Assembly (NCBI RefSeq): GCF_016889705.1
Contig: NZ_CP069526.1
Span: 6,138,001-6,202,000, forward strand
Direction of reading: 5' to 3'
DNA from: Amycolatopsis sp. FDAARGOS 1241
GTDB taxonomy: Bacteria; Actinomycetota; Actinomycetes; Mycobacteriales; Pseudonocardiaceae
DNA length: 64,000 nt
Of the stretch, positions 16,226 through 25,270 are shown one piece after another (the first letter of the stretch is position 1; each line of letters begins with the position of its first letter). Under the pieces are notes generated by a model. The model searched no databases. It was not told the origin of the DNA and was given only the letters and a program-made list of their open reading frames with translations. A program made the translations under genes and the position numbers.

Positions 16226-17737
16226 TCAGGACCCGTCCCCGATCGCGCGGCGCAGCATCGCAACCCGGTTCCTCAGGTCTGCGGCCTCGTCGTGGCTGGG
16301 GCCGAGCTGACCTTCCACTCGTTCGAGCAGAGCTTCGAGCTCGAGCAAAGCTCCTCGGTAATCGCCCGTCGCAGCAAGAAGGCCGGCCACCTGTTTCCGG
16401 GTATCCCGTGCCAGCTCGCCGTCGCCGGCGCCGCGGTTCTCTTCTGTGGTGACGACACTTCGCAGCCCGCGCAGCGCCTCGGTCAACTCGCCTAGTTCCG
16501 CAAGGCAATTCGCGGCTTGGAACCGGCAGTACACGGCGTCGTCGGTCGGGCCGCCCGCGCTGCGCGCGAGATCCTCCGCCAGACGGTCGTAGACGGGCAG
16601 CGCGGTTCGGTAGTCGCCGCCCAAGAACAGCGTGTTGGCGTACTGGAACCGAACGCCTCGGTCATCCGGGTTGTCGCGAAGGTAGCCGCCGAGCAGGCCT
16701 GCCGCCTGGGTCAGCCGGCCCTCCTCGGCCAGCTCAGCTGCGCGTTCCCGGATCTCCGCGGCGTTCTGCTCGGCAGCCGCCTGCGGCACGGCCACCGAGG
16801 TCCTTCGCGCCGTCGGACGGGGAGCCAGCGGAAATCGATAGGGCCGGGTCGGGTCGACGGGGTCCGATTGCTCCGCAGGATCCAAGCCCTCGGTCGGCCG
16901 GGGAACGAACGGCAGCAGCGCGGTGTAGACGTCGACGGCACTCTCCGGGCGGTTCTCCGGGTCCTTCGCCAGCAGGTCGAGGATGAGCCGTTCGAGCGGT
17001 TCCGGCACGTCCGGCCGGCAATCCCGGAGCGGCCGCGGGGTCTCCTGCAGGTGGGCATACATCAGCGCAGCGGGCGTGTTCGCTTTGAAGACCGGCTCGC
17101 CCGAGATCAGTTCGTGCAGCACACAGCCGAGGGAGTAGAGATCACTCCGCGGGCTGATGTTCGCAGAGGTCAGCTGCTCAGGGGCCAAGTACGCCGGACT
17201 GCCGACTGCCTCGCCCACCATCGTGACCCGGGTGATGTCCGGATCGAGCAACGCGGCGACACCGAAATCGAGCACGACGACGGTCCCGCCGTTTGCCACC
17301 ATGATGTTGCGCGGCTTGAGGTCCCGGTGCACGAGGGAAACAGCGTGCGCGGCCGCCAGCACCGCTGCGATCTGTGCGCCGATCGCCGCCGACCATTCGA
17401 CGGGGAAAGGACCCTTCGTGGCAATGAAGTCAGCCAGGTCGAGCCCGTTCACCAGCTGCATGACGAGGAAAAGTTGCCCCTCGTGCGCACCGACGTCGAA
17501 CACCGCGGGCACTCCCGGGTGCTCGAGGCGTGCCGTGAGCCGCGCTTCCCGCCGAAACCGTGCGATCAGCCCCCGCCCGGAGGTGTCGTCCGCGGAGATC
17601 TCCGGGCGGAGGATCTTCAGCGCGACGGTCCGGTCGAGGCGGGTGTCATAGGCGGCCCAGACTTCGCCCATTCCCCCGCGCCCGATCGGCATCGTCAGTT
17701 CGTAGCGCTCTGCAATGATCCGCGGTTGCTGGCTCAC
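16226..17737 (-). CDS. Cytosolic Ser/Thr protein kinase with C-terminal TPR-like region
   Basis: The 503-residue protein is a Hanks-type kinase. It has the glycine loop IGRGGMGEVW, VALK with Lys41, catalytic HRDLKPRN with Asp139, LDFGVA and the GSPAYLAPEQ activation segment. Residues from about 330 on form helical pairs with A/L/Y spacing (YANTLFLGGDYRTALPVY) like TPR repeats, a protein-binding scaffold. No membrane segment or PASTA repeats are seen, unlike PknB. GTG 17737 is chosen because GAGGGG lies 5 bases upstream; longer readings overlap HsdR. It is the last gene of the seven-gene leftward unit, 20 bases after hsdR. A regulatory or effector role in the defence locus, as kinases have in the Pgl system, is inference. 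Confidence 0.9.
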   Translation of the reverse strand: MSQQPRIIAERYELTMPIGRGGMGEVWAAYDTRLDRTVALKILRPEISADDTSGRGLIARFRREARLTARLEHPGVPAVFDVGAHEGQLFLVMQLVNGLDLADFIATKGPFPVEWSAAIGAQIAAVLAAAHAVSLVHRDLKPRNIMVANGGTVVVLDFGVAALLDPDITRVTMVGEAVGSPAYLAPEQLTSANISPRSDLYSLGCVLHELISGEPVFKANTPAALMYAHLQETPRPLRDCRPDVPEPLERLILDLLAKDPENRPESAVDVYTALLPFVPRPTEGLDPAEQSDPVDPTRPYRFPLAPRPTARRTSVAVPQAAAEQNAAEIRERAAELAEEGRLTQAAGLLGGYLRDNPDDRGVRFQYANTLFLGGDYRTALPVYDRLAEDLARSAGGPTDDAVYCRFQAANCLAELGELTEALRGLRSVVTTEENRGAGDGELARDTRKQVAGLLAATGDYRGALLELEALLERVEGQLGPSHDEAADLRNRVAMLRRAIGDGS

Positions 17738-17757
17738 GACATCCCCTCGCCGACCGG

Positions 17758-20700
17758 CTACGCGACCTCTCGCCGTAGTGCCTCGTAAGCATACCGGCGC
17801 GCGATCTTCGTCATGTCGTTCTTGAAGACCTCGTCGTCGGTGAACTTCTGCAGCACCTTGGTGTCGTTCTCGATGCGTTCGATGAGCTTGTCTTCGAAAA
17901 CGTTGTCGAAGACGTGCCCGAAGTCCTCCTCGTTGTTGGCGAATGCCGCGGCCTTCACCTTGGGGTCCGCCATCGCGTCCCGCGCGGAACCGCCGACCAG
18001 GTCGTCGTCGCCGAGGTTGACCCCGAACTTCTCGTTGAGGCCGGCGATCAGCTCGGACAGGGAGACCCGGTCGGGCTCGTCCGCCGAACTGCCGCCACTG
18101 CCGCTGAAACCGGGCAGCATCTGGGCGCCCTCCGGCTCCAGGCTGACGTCGTAGTCGCCGGTTTTGGTGATCCGGAGGTGGGTCAGGTCGACCTGGCCGA
18201 GGTCGACTCCCGGGTCTTCCCGGCGAGGCAACCGGTTCAGCAGGTGCCGACCGTAAACGTAGAGCCGTTCGAGTTCCGCGTCGGTGTAGGGCACGACCTG
18301 AGACAGGAACCCGTACTTGCGGACGTAATCGCGAAGCGCGGAGCGGAATTCCTCCGCGGTTTCCGGGTCGTCCGCGTTGAGCTGGACGAACCGGTCCCGG
18401 GCCGGGTCGGTGAAGCGATAGAGGTCGCCGTGGGCGCGCTGCCATTGCGCGTCTGTCTTGGCGACTTGCTCCGCGCGGAGATAGGCGACCGCGAAAGCAT
18501 CCATTTCGGACTCGACAAGCAAGGCGAAGTCCGTGACCGCTCGCTGCGCCGTGTACAGCAGGTTCGGGTCGGTGGGCGCGGCGATGGTGCTTTCGAAGAA
18601 CGGCTTGAACTCTTTTTTGATGTCCTCGGCCTCGTTCGCGAGGTCGAGAACGAACAGGTCGTCCTGGCTCTTCAACGGATGGGTGCGGTTGAGCCGGGAC
18701 AATGTCTGCACCGCGGCCACCGCTTGCAGTTTCTTGTCCACGTACATCGTGGTGAGCAGCGGCTGGTCGAATCCGGTCTGGTACTTGTCGGCGACCACGA
18801 GGATCCGGTACTCCGGCTTGGGGTTCACAGCCGCGTGCGGATCGTCGGCCCGGGTGTAGCCGAACTTCTCGGGCAGCGCGGCCTCGCTGAAGCCGTTGAT
18901 GCCCGGTTCGGTGACCTTGTCCTCCGGGTTCTTGTCGACTTCGAGTTCGCCGGAGAACGCGACCAGCGCGCCGCAGTCGGTGTAGCCGCGGACGTCGATG
19001 TACGCCTCGATCTTGCGGAACAGCTTCACGGCGTGCTCGCGGGAGCGGGTCACGACCATCGCTTTGGCCCGGCCTTCGAGCCGGGACGCGACCATCTGGT
19101 GGAAGTGCTCGACGATGATCTCGGCGCGTTGTTCGAGACTGGCCGGGCTGAGCACCGCGAACCGGGCGAGCTGGGCGCTGGCCTTGCGCTCGTCGACTTC
19201 CCGGTCGTCCGGGTTGGCGTTGGCCAGCCGCCAGTAGGTCTTGTAGGTCAGGTAGTTCCGCAGGACGTCGAGGATGAACCCTTCGTCGATCGCCTGCCGC
19301 ATCGAGTACACGTGGAAGGCCTCGTGCTTCTCGGTCACGGGATTCAGCGTTCCGAACAGTTCGAGCGTTTTCGGTTTCGGCGTTGCGGTGAACGCGAAGT
19401 ACGACAGCGTCTCATGCCGGCCGCGGGCGAGTGCGGACGCGGTCAACGGGTCGCCTTCCTCGTCGACGTCGTCGCTGCCGAGCCTGAGCAGGACCTTCTT
19501 CAGCGCGGTTGACGACTCGCCGGACTGCGATGAGTGGGCCTCATCGACGACGATGGCGAACTTCTTGCCGCGCAGGCCGCTGACTTTCTCGAGTACGTGC
19601 GGGAAAGTCTGGAGCGTGACGATGAGAATCTTCGTCGTCTCGCCCGCGAGCGCATCGGAAACCTGCTGGGACTTCGATCCTTCCGATTTGTCGCTGATCT
19701 TGGTGACGACGCCCGAACGATGTTCGAACTGGTAGATCGTGTCCTGCAACTGCCGGTCCAGCACTGATCGGTCCGTGATCACGATGATCTTGTCGAAGAC
19801 CGGTTCGTTGGCCTCGCTGTGCAGGTTCGAAAGCCGGTGTGCGAGCCAGGCGATCGTGTTCGATTTCCCCGAACCGGCGGAATGCTGGACGAGGTAGTTG
19901 TGCCCGGACCCGTGCTTCGCGACGTGGTCAGTCAGGCTCCGCACCGCGTGCCATTGATGGAACCGCGGAAAGATCATCGGCAGATCGTTCGGGTTCTTCC
20001 GGCCGGCCCCGTTCGATACCTTCTTCGGCTTCTCGACATGCATGAACCTCCGGATGATATCGAGCCATGCCTCCCGCTCCCAGACCTGTTCCCACAGGTA
20101 GGAGGTGCGGTAGCCGCCCGCTTTCGCCGGCGGGTTCCCGGCTCCGCCGGTCTCCCCCGGCCCTTCGGAACCGGTGTTGAACGGCAGGAACCTGGTCTTC
20201 TCCCCGGCGAGCTTCGTCGTGACGAAAACCAGATCGGGATCGACAGCGAAGTGCACCAGCGCGCGACGCGCGAACAGCAGTTCCTTCGGGTCTCGGTCCC
20301 GACGGTACTGGTTTTTGGCGTCGTCGACGGTCTGTCCGGTCAGCGGATTCTTCAATTCCGCTGTGGCGACAGGGATCCCGTTGACGAACAGCGCCAGATC
20401 GAGCGACTTTTCCGGAGTGGTGACCGAGTAGTGTAGCTGGCGGATCACCGTGAGGATGTTTCCGTCGTACTCAGCCAACGCGTCGTCGGCGAGTGTGTGC
20501 GCCGGGCGGAAATACGCGAGCCGGATCAGGACGCCGCGGTCTTTGACCCCGTGCCGCAGCACGTCGAGTACACCCCGAGCGTCGATCTCTCGTGCCAGAT
20601 GCTTCTTGAAGCGCACCTGTGCTTCATCGGGCCCGCCGTCGAATTCGATCAGGCGTGCCCACTGGTCGGCTTGGGTGCGCCCGAGGAAGGTCCACAGATC

Positions 20701-20817
20701 GGTCGGTACCAAGCCCAACTCGGGGTCGTAGTCGGCCGGTTGGCCGCGGTGCCATCCTCCGTCGATCAACGATCGCTCGATCGCATCCTCGAAGGCGACC
20801 TCTTTGTGCACGCTCAT
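17758..20817 (-). CDS. hsdR: Type I restriction enzyme, R subunit
   Basis: The 1,019-residue HsdR is the translocating and cutting subunit of a type I restriction complex. The N-terminal PD-(D/E)xK nuclease has LDLALFVNGIPVATAELKNP, with Glu154 and Lys156. The first helicase domain has Walker A HSAGSGKSNT (Lys318) and the DEAH box VVDEAHSS (Asp425), then FAFTATPKPK. The second has ILVVADKYQTGFDQP and QTLSRLNRTH. All catalytic motifs look intact, and length is normal. It works with HsdM and HsdS, encoded upstream in the same unit but separated from them by the SNF2 and Mrr genes, an unusual order. It starts 20 bases after the Mrr stop. Confidence 0.95.
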   Translation of the reverse strand: MSVHKEVAFEDAIERSLIDGGWHRGQPADYDPELGLVPTDLWTFLGRTQADQWARLIEFDGGPDEAQVRFKKHLAREIDARGVLDVLRHGVKDRGVLIRLAYFRPAHTLADDALAEYDGNILTVIRQLHYSVTTPEKSLDLALFVNGIPVATAELKNPLTGQTVDDAKNQYRRDRDPKELLFARRALVHFAVDPDLVFVTTKLAGEKTRFLPFNTGSEGPGETGGAGNPPAKAGGYRTSYLWEQVWEREAWLDIIRRFMHVEKPKKVSNGAGRKNPNDLPMIFPRFHQWHAVRSLTDHVAKHGSGHNYLVQHSAGSGKSNTIAWLAHRLSNLHSEANEPVFDKIIVITDRSVLDRQLQDTIYQFEHRSGVVTKISDKSEGSKSQQVSDALAGETTKILIVTLQTFPHVLEKVSGLRGKKFAIVVDEAHSSQSGESSTALKKVLLRLGSDDVDEEGDPLTASALARGRHETLSYFAFTATPKPKTLELFGTLNPVTEKHEAFHVYSMRQAIDEGFILDVLRNYLTYKTYWRLANANPDDREVDERKASAQLARFAVLSPASLEQRAEIIVEHFHQMVASRLEGRAKAMVVTRSREHAVKLFRKIEAYIDVRGYTDCGALVAFSGELEVDKNPEDKVTEPGINGFSEAALPEKFGYTRADDPHAAVNPKPEYRILVVADKYQTGFDQPLLTTMYVDKKLQAVAAVQTLSRLNRTHPLKSQDDLFVLDLANEAEDIKKEFKPFFESTIAAPTDPNLLYTAQRAVTDFALLVESEMDAFAVAYLRAEQVAKTDAQWQRAHGDLYRFTDPARDRFVQLNADDPETAEEFRSALRDYVRKYGFLSQVVPYTDAELERLYVYGRHLLNRLPRREDPGVDLGQVDLTHLRITKTGDYDVSLEPEGAQMLPGFSGSGGSSADEPDRVSLSELIAGLNEKFGVNLGDDDLVGGSARDAMADPKVKAAAFANNEEDFGHVFDNVFEDKLIERIENDTKVLQKFTDDEVFKNDMTKIARRYAYEALRREVA

Positions 20818-20837
20818 CGTCTCCCCTCCCGCCTCGG

Positions 20838-21752
20838 TCAGTTCTCGTCGAAGAAGTCTTCGTCGATGCGCTTGAGGACGAACGTGCTCTCGTCCTGCAC
20901 TCCGACGTTGTGCAGAATCATCAACTCCGCCAGTCGACGGCCGTCGATCAAGACGATTCGGTTCGGAATGCGTTCCACGTAATCACCAGCGTCAGCGCTG
21001 AATCGGCTCGTCGTGATGAACACGCCGCGGTCCGCTTGCCGACCGTGCAGAGCACCGACGAACGCCTGGATGTCGGGCCGGCCGACCGTGCGCTCCGGCG
21101 CGTAGCGCTTCGCCTGCACGTAGACCCGATCCAGGCCGAGCACATCCTGCCGCACCACACCGTCGATCCCGCCGTCACCGCTCTTGCCCCAGTGCTCGAT
21201 CGCTCCGGCCCGACCGCCGTATCCCATCGCGGTCAGCAGGTGCAGAACCAACTGCTCCAGGAACACCGGCGATTGGTCCAGCACCCGCTGAAGCACTTCC
21301 TCCGCAAGCGCTTCGTTGCTTTCCCGCACGGCTTCCGCGATCGCGTCGCGCGGAGTCTCCGCGTGGCTTCCCGCGGCTGATCCGCTTGCCGCCGTTCCGG
21401 AGGGGGCCTTCGTCCGGTTCAGGAAATCTCGGTACTCGGCGAACCGCGACAGCACTTTCCTGTCGATCCGATCGGAGTGTTCTGCGAGCGTTTCGCGGCC
21501 GCGGGCGGTGATGCTGACGTGCCCGCGGCTCGGCCGAGCGAGCAGGCCCGCCTGGCAGAGGTGCGTGATCGCCCACTGGACCCGGTCGTTGATCCGCGTC
21601 TTGCCGCTCGGGAAGGCATCGCGGAAGTCCTCGGCGGTCAACCCGAGTTTCTCGGCGGCGGGCACCTCGACCTCCCGCCGATGCCGGACCTGCCCGTCCG
21701 ACAGGATCGTCAGCACGGGCACCATGAACGTCTGGAATTCCGGAACCGTCAC
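20838..21752 (-). CDS. Mrr-family restriction endonuclease
   Basis: The 304-residue protein has the two-domain plan of Mrr. The N-terminal winged-helix domain has VQWAITHLCQAGLLARPSRG, and the C-terminal PD-(D/E)xK nuclease has GDGGIDGVV, VYVQAKRY (the QxK variant motif) and VGRPDIQAFVGALHG. Mrr enzymes cut DNA carrying modified bases. The GTG start at 21752 overlaps the SNF2 stop (GTGA), so the two proteins are probably made in a fixed ratio and may act together. The presence of a modification-directed nuclease inside a type I operon is odd, since the host's own methylation must be tolerated. Confidence 0.9.
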   Translation of the reverse strand: MTVPEFQTFMVPVLTILSDGQVRHRREVEVPAAEKLGLTAEDFRDAFPSGKTRINDRVQWAITHLCQAGLLARPSRGHVSITARGRETLAEHSDRIDRKVLSRFAEYRDFLNRTKAPSGTAASGSAAGSHAETPRDAIAEAVRESNEALAEEVLQRVLDQSPVFLEQLVLHLLTAMGYGGRAGAIEHWGKSGDGGIDGVVRQDVLGLDRVYVQAKRYAPERTVGRPDIQAFVGALHGRQADRGVFITTSRFSADAGDYVERIPNRIVLIDGRRLAELMILHNVGVQDESTFVLKRIDEDFFDEN

Positions 21753-23977
21753 AGCAACCCCAACCGATGTTGTTCCGCCAAGACCACGCGGTGTCCCTTC
21801 GGCACGGAGTCGTCGTCCAGCACCGCCGGCCGATGCAGTCCGGTGTCGGTCGACCGAGCGTCGGACTCCTTCGCGTCGCTTTTGCGCGCGAACTCGTCGA
21901 ACAGCAATCTCTTGTTCTCCTGGATCTCGCGGATTCTTTCGTCCACACTGCCTTTTGCCAGCACCCGGTGGACCTGCACGGTGTGGATCTGGCCCATCCG
22001 GTAGGCGCGGGCAATGGCCTGTTCCTCGATGCTGGGCTTCCACTGCGGCTCGGTGATCACCACGACCGAAGCAGCCTGCACGTTCAGCCCGACCCCGCCA
22101 GCCTCGATCTGGGCCAGCAGTACCGCACCACCCTCACGCCGAGTGAGATCCTCGACCATTTGCTGCCGCACCGGAGCCGGCACCGATCCGATCAACGGAC
22201 CCATCGCCAATTCCCCCAGCGCGCGGTTGATCGTGCGCAAAACCTCAAGGAAATACGAGAAAACAATCACCTTGCGCCCGTCCGCGACCGCCTCCTCGAC
22301 GATCTCCCGGATACGCTCCAGCTTCGCCGAATCCGAAGATTCGAAGGCCGCGCGACGCATGTGCATGAGGTTCCGCTCTTGCACTGCGGCGCGGTAGGCG
22401 GCTTCGTCCTGGTGGGTGAGCTGCACCCAGTCCTCGACCTCGATCTTGTCCGGAAGCTCGGTCAGCACGTCTTCCTGGTTGCGCCGCAGGTAGACTGGCG
22501 AGACCGCACGACGGAACGCCTTGGCCCCGACGACGGCGTCCGCGGTGCTGACCCGACTGGCAACCCTCGGCTGGAGGTAGCCGACCAGGTTGCGAAACTC
22601 CTCCACTCGGTTCTCCATCGGCGTCCCGGTGAGGAACAAGGCGCGCTGAGCACGCTTCAGCACCTTCGCGATCGCTTGGGAACGCTTTGCGTCGGGGTTC
22701 TTGACGTAGTGGGCTTCATCGACGACCAACATCGCGATGTCGGCGCCGTCGAGGAAATCCAGCGTGCTGACCGTGCCGAACGTCGTGACTGCTACACCGC
22801 CCCGACGAAGCCATTCGCCGCCGTTGAGCTCCCTATCGCGGCCGTGTACCAGGTGCGAGGCCAGATCGGTGTGCCGCTCGATCTCCTTCATCCAGTTGAT
22901 CTGCACGCTCGCGGGGCAGATCACCATGAAGCGGTGCTGCCCCTTGGCAGCCATGTGCGCGAACACGGCCAGCGCCTCGACCGTCTCGCCGAGGCCCATC
23001 TCGTCGCCCAGGATCGAACGCTGCTGATGAACGGCGTACTTCGCGCCGAACGCCTGGTACTCCCGGAGAGTCGTGTTGAGCAGGCTGGTGTCGAGCGGCT
23101 CGGCGGAGATCTTCTGGCGAAGTTCCGGCCCGATGAAGCCTGCGGCCGCCTCGCGGTCGTCGACTTGCCCGGCACCGCCCACTGTCGACAGCAGCGCGTT
23201 GAACGCCGCAGCGTCGACTTCGTAGTCCCGCCAGAGTTGTTCGGGCTGGTAGTTGCGTGATTCGGTAGACTGTTCGGCGCTGTAGACCGTGTGCTGCAGC
23301 GCGACGACGGCCGGATCGGCCATGATCGCCTGCAGCTGCGCGAGCGCTGCCCTGGCCGCTTCCTTCTTCTGCCGGCCCGCGAACGTCATCCGCCATCCGC
23401 TGGTGATGCGCTCGGCCTGCGCCACCAGCGGCGTCGTCTGTTGCTGAAGCTGCGCGATCGGACTGCGCAGCGCCGATGCCGCACTGTCCGCGTGCCGCGC
23501 TGCGGCCAACGTAGCCAGAAGCTGGGTGTGGCCGACGGGTTTGTCTCCCGGGTCCAGGCGGACACGGGACTCCTTACGGAGTTGATCGGCGAGTTTCCCG
23601 GCGGCGGAAACGACTTCTTGCACTGTGTGACTGCCGACACTGGGAACCCGCTCCAACTGCGCAGGGTGCGCCTGGAGGACGTCCGCGACGGCTCGGTAAC
23701 CGCCGGCCTCCAGGCTCCCCAGCCGGGCGCCTCGGCTCATCAGGTCACGGAGGTCGGCAACCGGGCGCTTGCGCAGCAGGTTGAGCAGTTGCTCGTTGGC
23801 GAGCATGTCGGTTTGCTGGCGTGCGCTCGCCCGTAGTGCCTGTGGGAGCTGCTGCAGTTGGCCGCCGCGGTGGATCAGGTCGGCCAGCGTCTCGATGAGC
23901 TGCCGTGCTTGGACCGCCGGCTTGACCCGGATGAATGGTGCACCGGGTTGCGGTGGTGACGGGTCTCCGTCGGTCAT
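21749..23977 (-). CDS. SNF2-family DNA helicase/translocase with altered Walker A lysine
   Basis: The 742-residue protein has an unrecognised helical N-terminal third (about residues 1-300) and a SNF2 motor. The motor has motif I LGDEMGLGETVEAL, motif II VVDEAHYVKN, motif III LFLTGTPMENR, and motifs V-VI GGVGLNVQAASVVV and AIARAYRMGQ. In motif I the invariant ATP-binding Lys is Glu331 (codon GAG for AAG); all other motifs are standard. Either the motor is ATPase-dead or this is a recent one-base change. It overlaps the Mrr gene by 4 bases and starts 27 bases after hsdS. SNF2 motors accompany several anti-phage systems (for example DISARM); here it probably partners Mrr, by inference. Confidence 0.88.
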   Translation of the reverse strand: MTDGDPSPPQPGAPFIRVKPAVQARQLIETLADLIHRGGQLQQLPQALRASARQQTDMLANEQLLNLLRKRPVADLRDLMSRGARLGSLEAGGYRAVADVLQAHPAQLERVPSVGSHTVQEVVSAAGKLADQLRKESRVRLDPGDKPVGHTQLLATLAAARHADSAASALRSPIAQLQQQTTPLVAQAERITSGWRMTFAGRQKKEAARAALAQLQAIMADPAVVALQHTVYSAEQSTESRNYQPEQLWRDYEVDAAAFNALLSTVGGAGQVDDREAAAGFIGPELRQKISAEPLDTSLLNTTLREYQAFGAKYAVHQQRSILGDEMGLGETVEALAVFAHMAAKGQHRFMVICPASVQINWMKEIERHTDLASHLVHGRDRELNGGEWLRRGGVAVTTFGTVSTLDFLDGADIAMLVVDEAHYVKNPDAKRSQAIAKVLKRAQRALFLTGTPMENRVEEFRNLVGYLQPRVASRVSTADAVVGAKAFRRAVSPVYLRRNQEDVLTELPDKIEVEDWVQLTHQDEAAYRAAVQERNLMHMRRAAFESSDSAKLERIREIVEEAVADGRKVIVFSYFLEVLRTINRALGELAMGPLIGSVPAPVRQQMVEDLTRREGGAVLLAQIEAGGVGLNVQAASVVVITEPQWKPSIEEQAIARAYRMGQIHTVQVHRVLAKGSVDERIREIQENKRLLFDEFARKSDAKESDARSTDTGLHRPAVLDDDSVPKGHRVVLAEQHRLGLL

Positions 23978-24004
23978 CGCGATCCCCCCTCTGCGGCCAT
24001 GGTG

Positions 24005-25270
24005 TTATGCTCCGACTCCGGATCGGGCGGTCGTTACGTCCAGTTGGCCGGTGACGGCTGCGGTGATCAGTGCTTGACGACGCTCGGCGAGAAGGCCCAG
24101 TTGACGATTGATTCGATCGTGCAGCTCGTCAATCTTCGCATTGGAGTCGCGGATCGCTTCGACAATTGCCAACTGCTCCGGCATCGGCGGAAGCGGGATA
24201 CGAAGCCCCTGGAGGTCAGGGAAGTAGATCGTCTTGTGCGTCGAGCCCATTGCTAGGCGCCCAAGAAGGTCGGCGCGCATAGCACGCAAGCACCAGAGCA
24301 GGTAGTACGGGTCAAGCCTTGGACCACATGTCCAGGTCGCATAGTCCTGGCTCGTCGCCATGTCATAACCCATGACCGCAGAGAATCCGGCGGAGGCTGT
24401 ACGGCTCAGTACCACGGTACCGGCAGGGTGCAGTTCCGCCGCACTATTCGCGAGCCCAAGCTTGCTGATCTTCTCACGAGTCTCGTAGATCGTCTCCCGA
24501 CGGTCGTCCCGAATCTGGGCAACCTCGCCGGTCGTGATCCAGGGAATGTCGCAGTCGAACCACCAATCCGCACGTGACCTGCTTGGTGTATGACCACTCC
24601 CCATCTTCGCGACAAGGCTCAGACCAACGGAGTCCCAGCGCACAGGAAGCGAATCGGTCCATGCAAGGCGCGAGGGACCGCGGTTCACCTCGTCGGCACC
24701 AGTCACAAGGTGCGCTAATACAGCCCTGCGACGTTCAGCAAGCAGGTTGAGTGTCGTCCGCTGCAGTGCAGACATGTCGTCAATGCGAGAGGTTTCGGCG
24801 TCGAGGAAGTCGGCGATGCGCCGCTGCTCCTCTGCAGGTGGAACATGGACTGGAATTTCCGCAAGGGCACCACCCGAAAGCTCCTGAAATGTGGATCCCA
24901 AGCCGCGACTTTGGAGTTCCTGAGTTATCGCGGACAGCTGGTACACGAAAAACCGCACATCGACGCTCCGCCACGGAACTAGCGCCCTACATCCCTGATT
25001 GAAGGCCATGGGTTCAGCAGTACGGGCCACATAACCGATCGGCGCACGAGTCGAGATTAGTATCGAGTCGCGCCTAACAATTGATGATCCCGTCCTGACA
25101 CCCAGCGGCGTCAACGTCCGCTGCGTGCGCTCGATAACTCCGTCCGCTGCATTTAGGTCGACCGGAGTCGCCCAAGCGATACCACCGCCCCAATTGCCCT
25201 CATCCGCAGTGGGAGTACCGCCGTTAACGACACGGAAAACTCGACGCAGCGGCACAATGTCCAAGCTCAC
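24005..25270 (-). CDS. hsdS: Type I restriction enzyme, specificity subunit
   Basis: The 421-residue HsdS determines the bipartite recognition site. It has two target-recognition domains, each ending in the conserved helix-leading motif (PPAEEQRRIADFLDAETSRI near 145-170 and PPMPEQLAIVEAIRDSNAKI near 375), with long spacer helices. The ATG overlaps the hsdM stop (ATGA), the normal arrangement. The recognition domains are visibly less GC-rich than the flanking genes, as expected for a gene that exchanges specificity domains by recombination. The recognised sequence cannot be predicted without homologues. Confidence 0.93.
   Translation of the reverse strand: MSLDIVPLRRVFRVVNGGTPTADEGNWGGGIAWATPVDLNAADGVIERTQRTLTPLGVRTGSSIVRRDSILISTRAPIGYVARTAEPMAFNQGCRALVPWRSVDVRFFVYQLSAITQELQSRGLGSTFQELSGGALAEIPVHVPPAEEQRRIADFLDAETSRIDDMSALQRTTLNLLAERRRAVLAHLVTGADEVNRGPSRLAWTDSLPVRWDSVGLSLVAKMGSGHTPSRSRADWWFDCDIPWITTGEVAQIRDDRRETIYETREKISKLGLANSAAELHPAGTVVLSRTASAGFSAVMGYDMATSQDYATWTCGPRLDPYYLLWCLRAMRADLLGRLAMGSTHKTIYFPDLQGLRIPLPPMPEQLAIVEAIRDSNAKIDELHDRINRQLGLLAERRQALITAAVTGQLDVTTARSGVGA

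Noticed and set aside
17738..18445. Upstream extension of the kinase frame over the end of hsdR
   Set aside because: It is out of frame with hsdR and Arg/Gly-rich; GTG 17737 has a ribosome site and begins right before the kinase domain.
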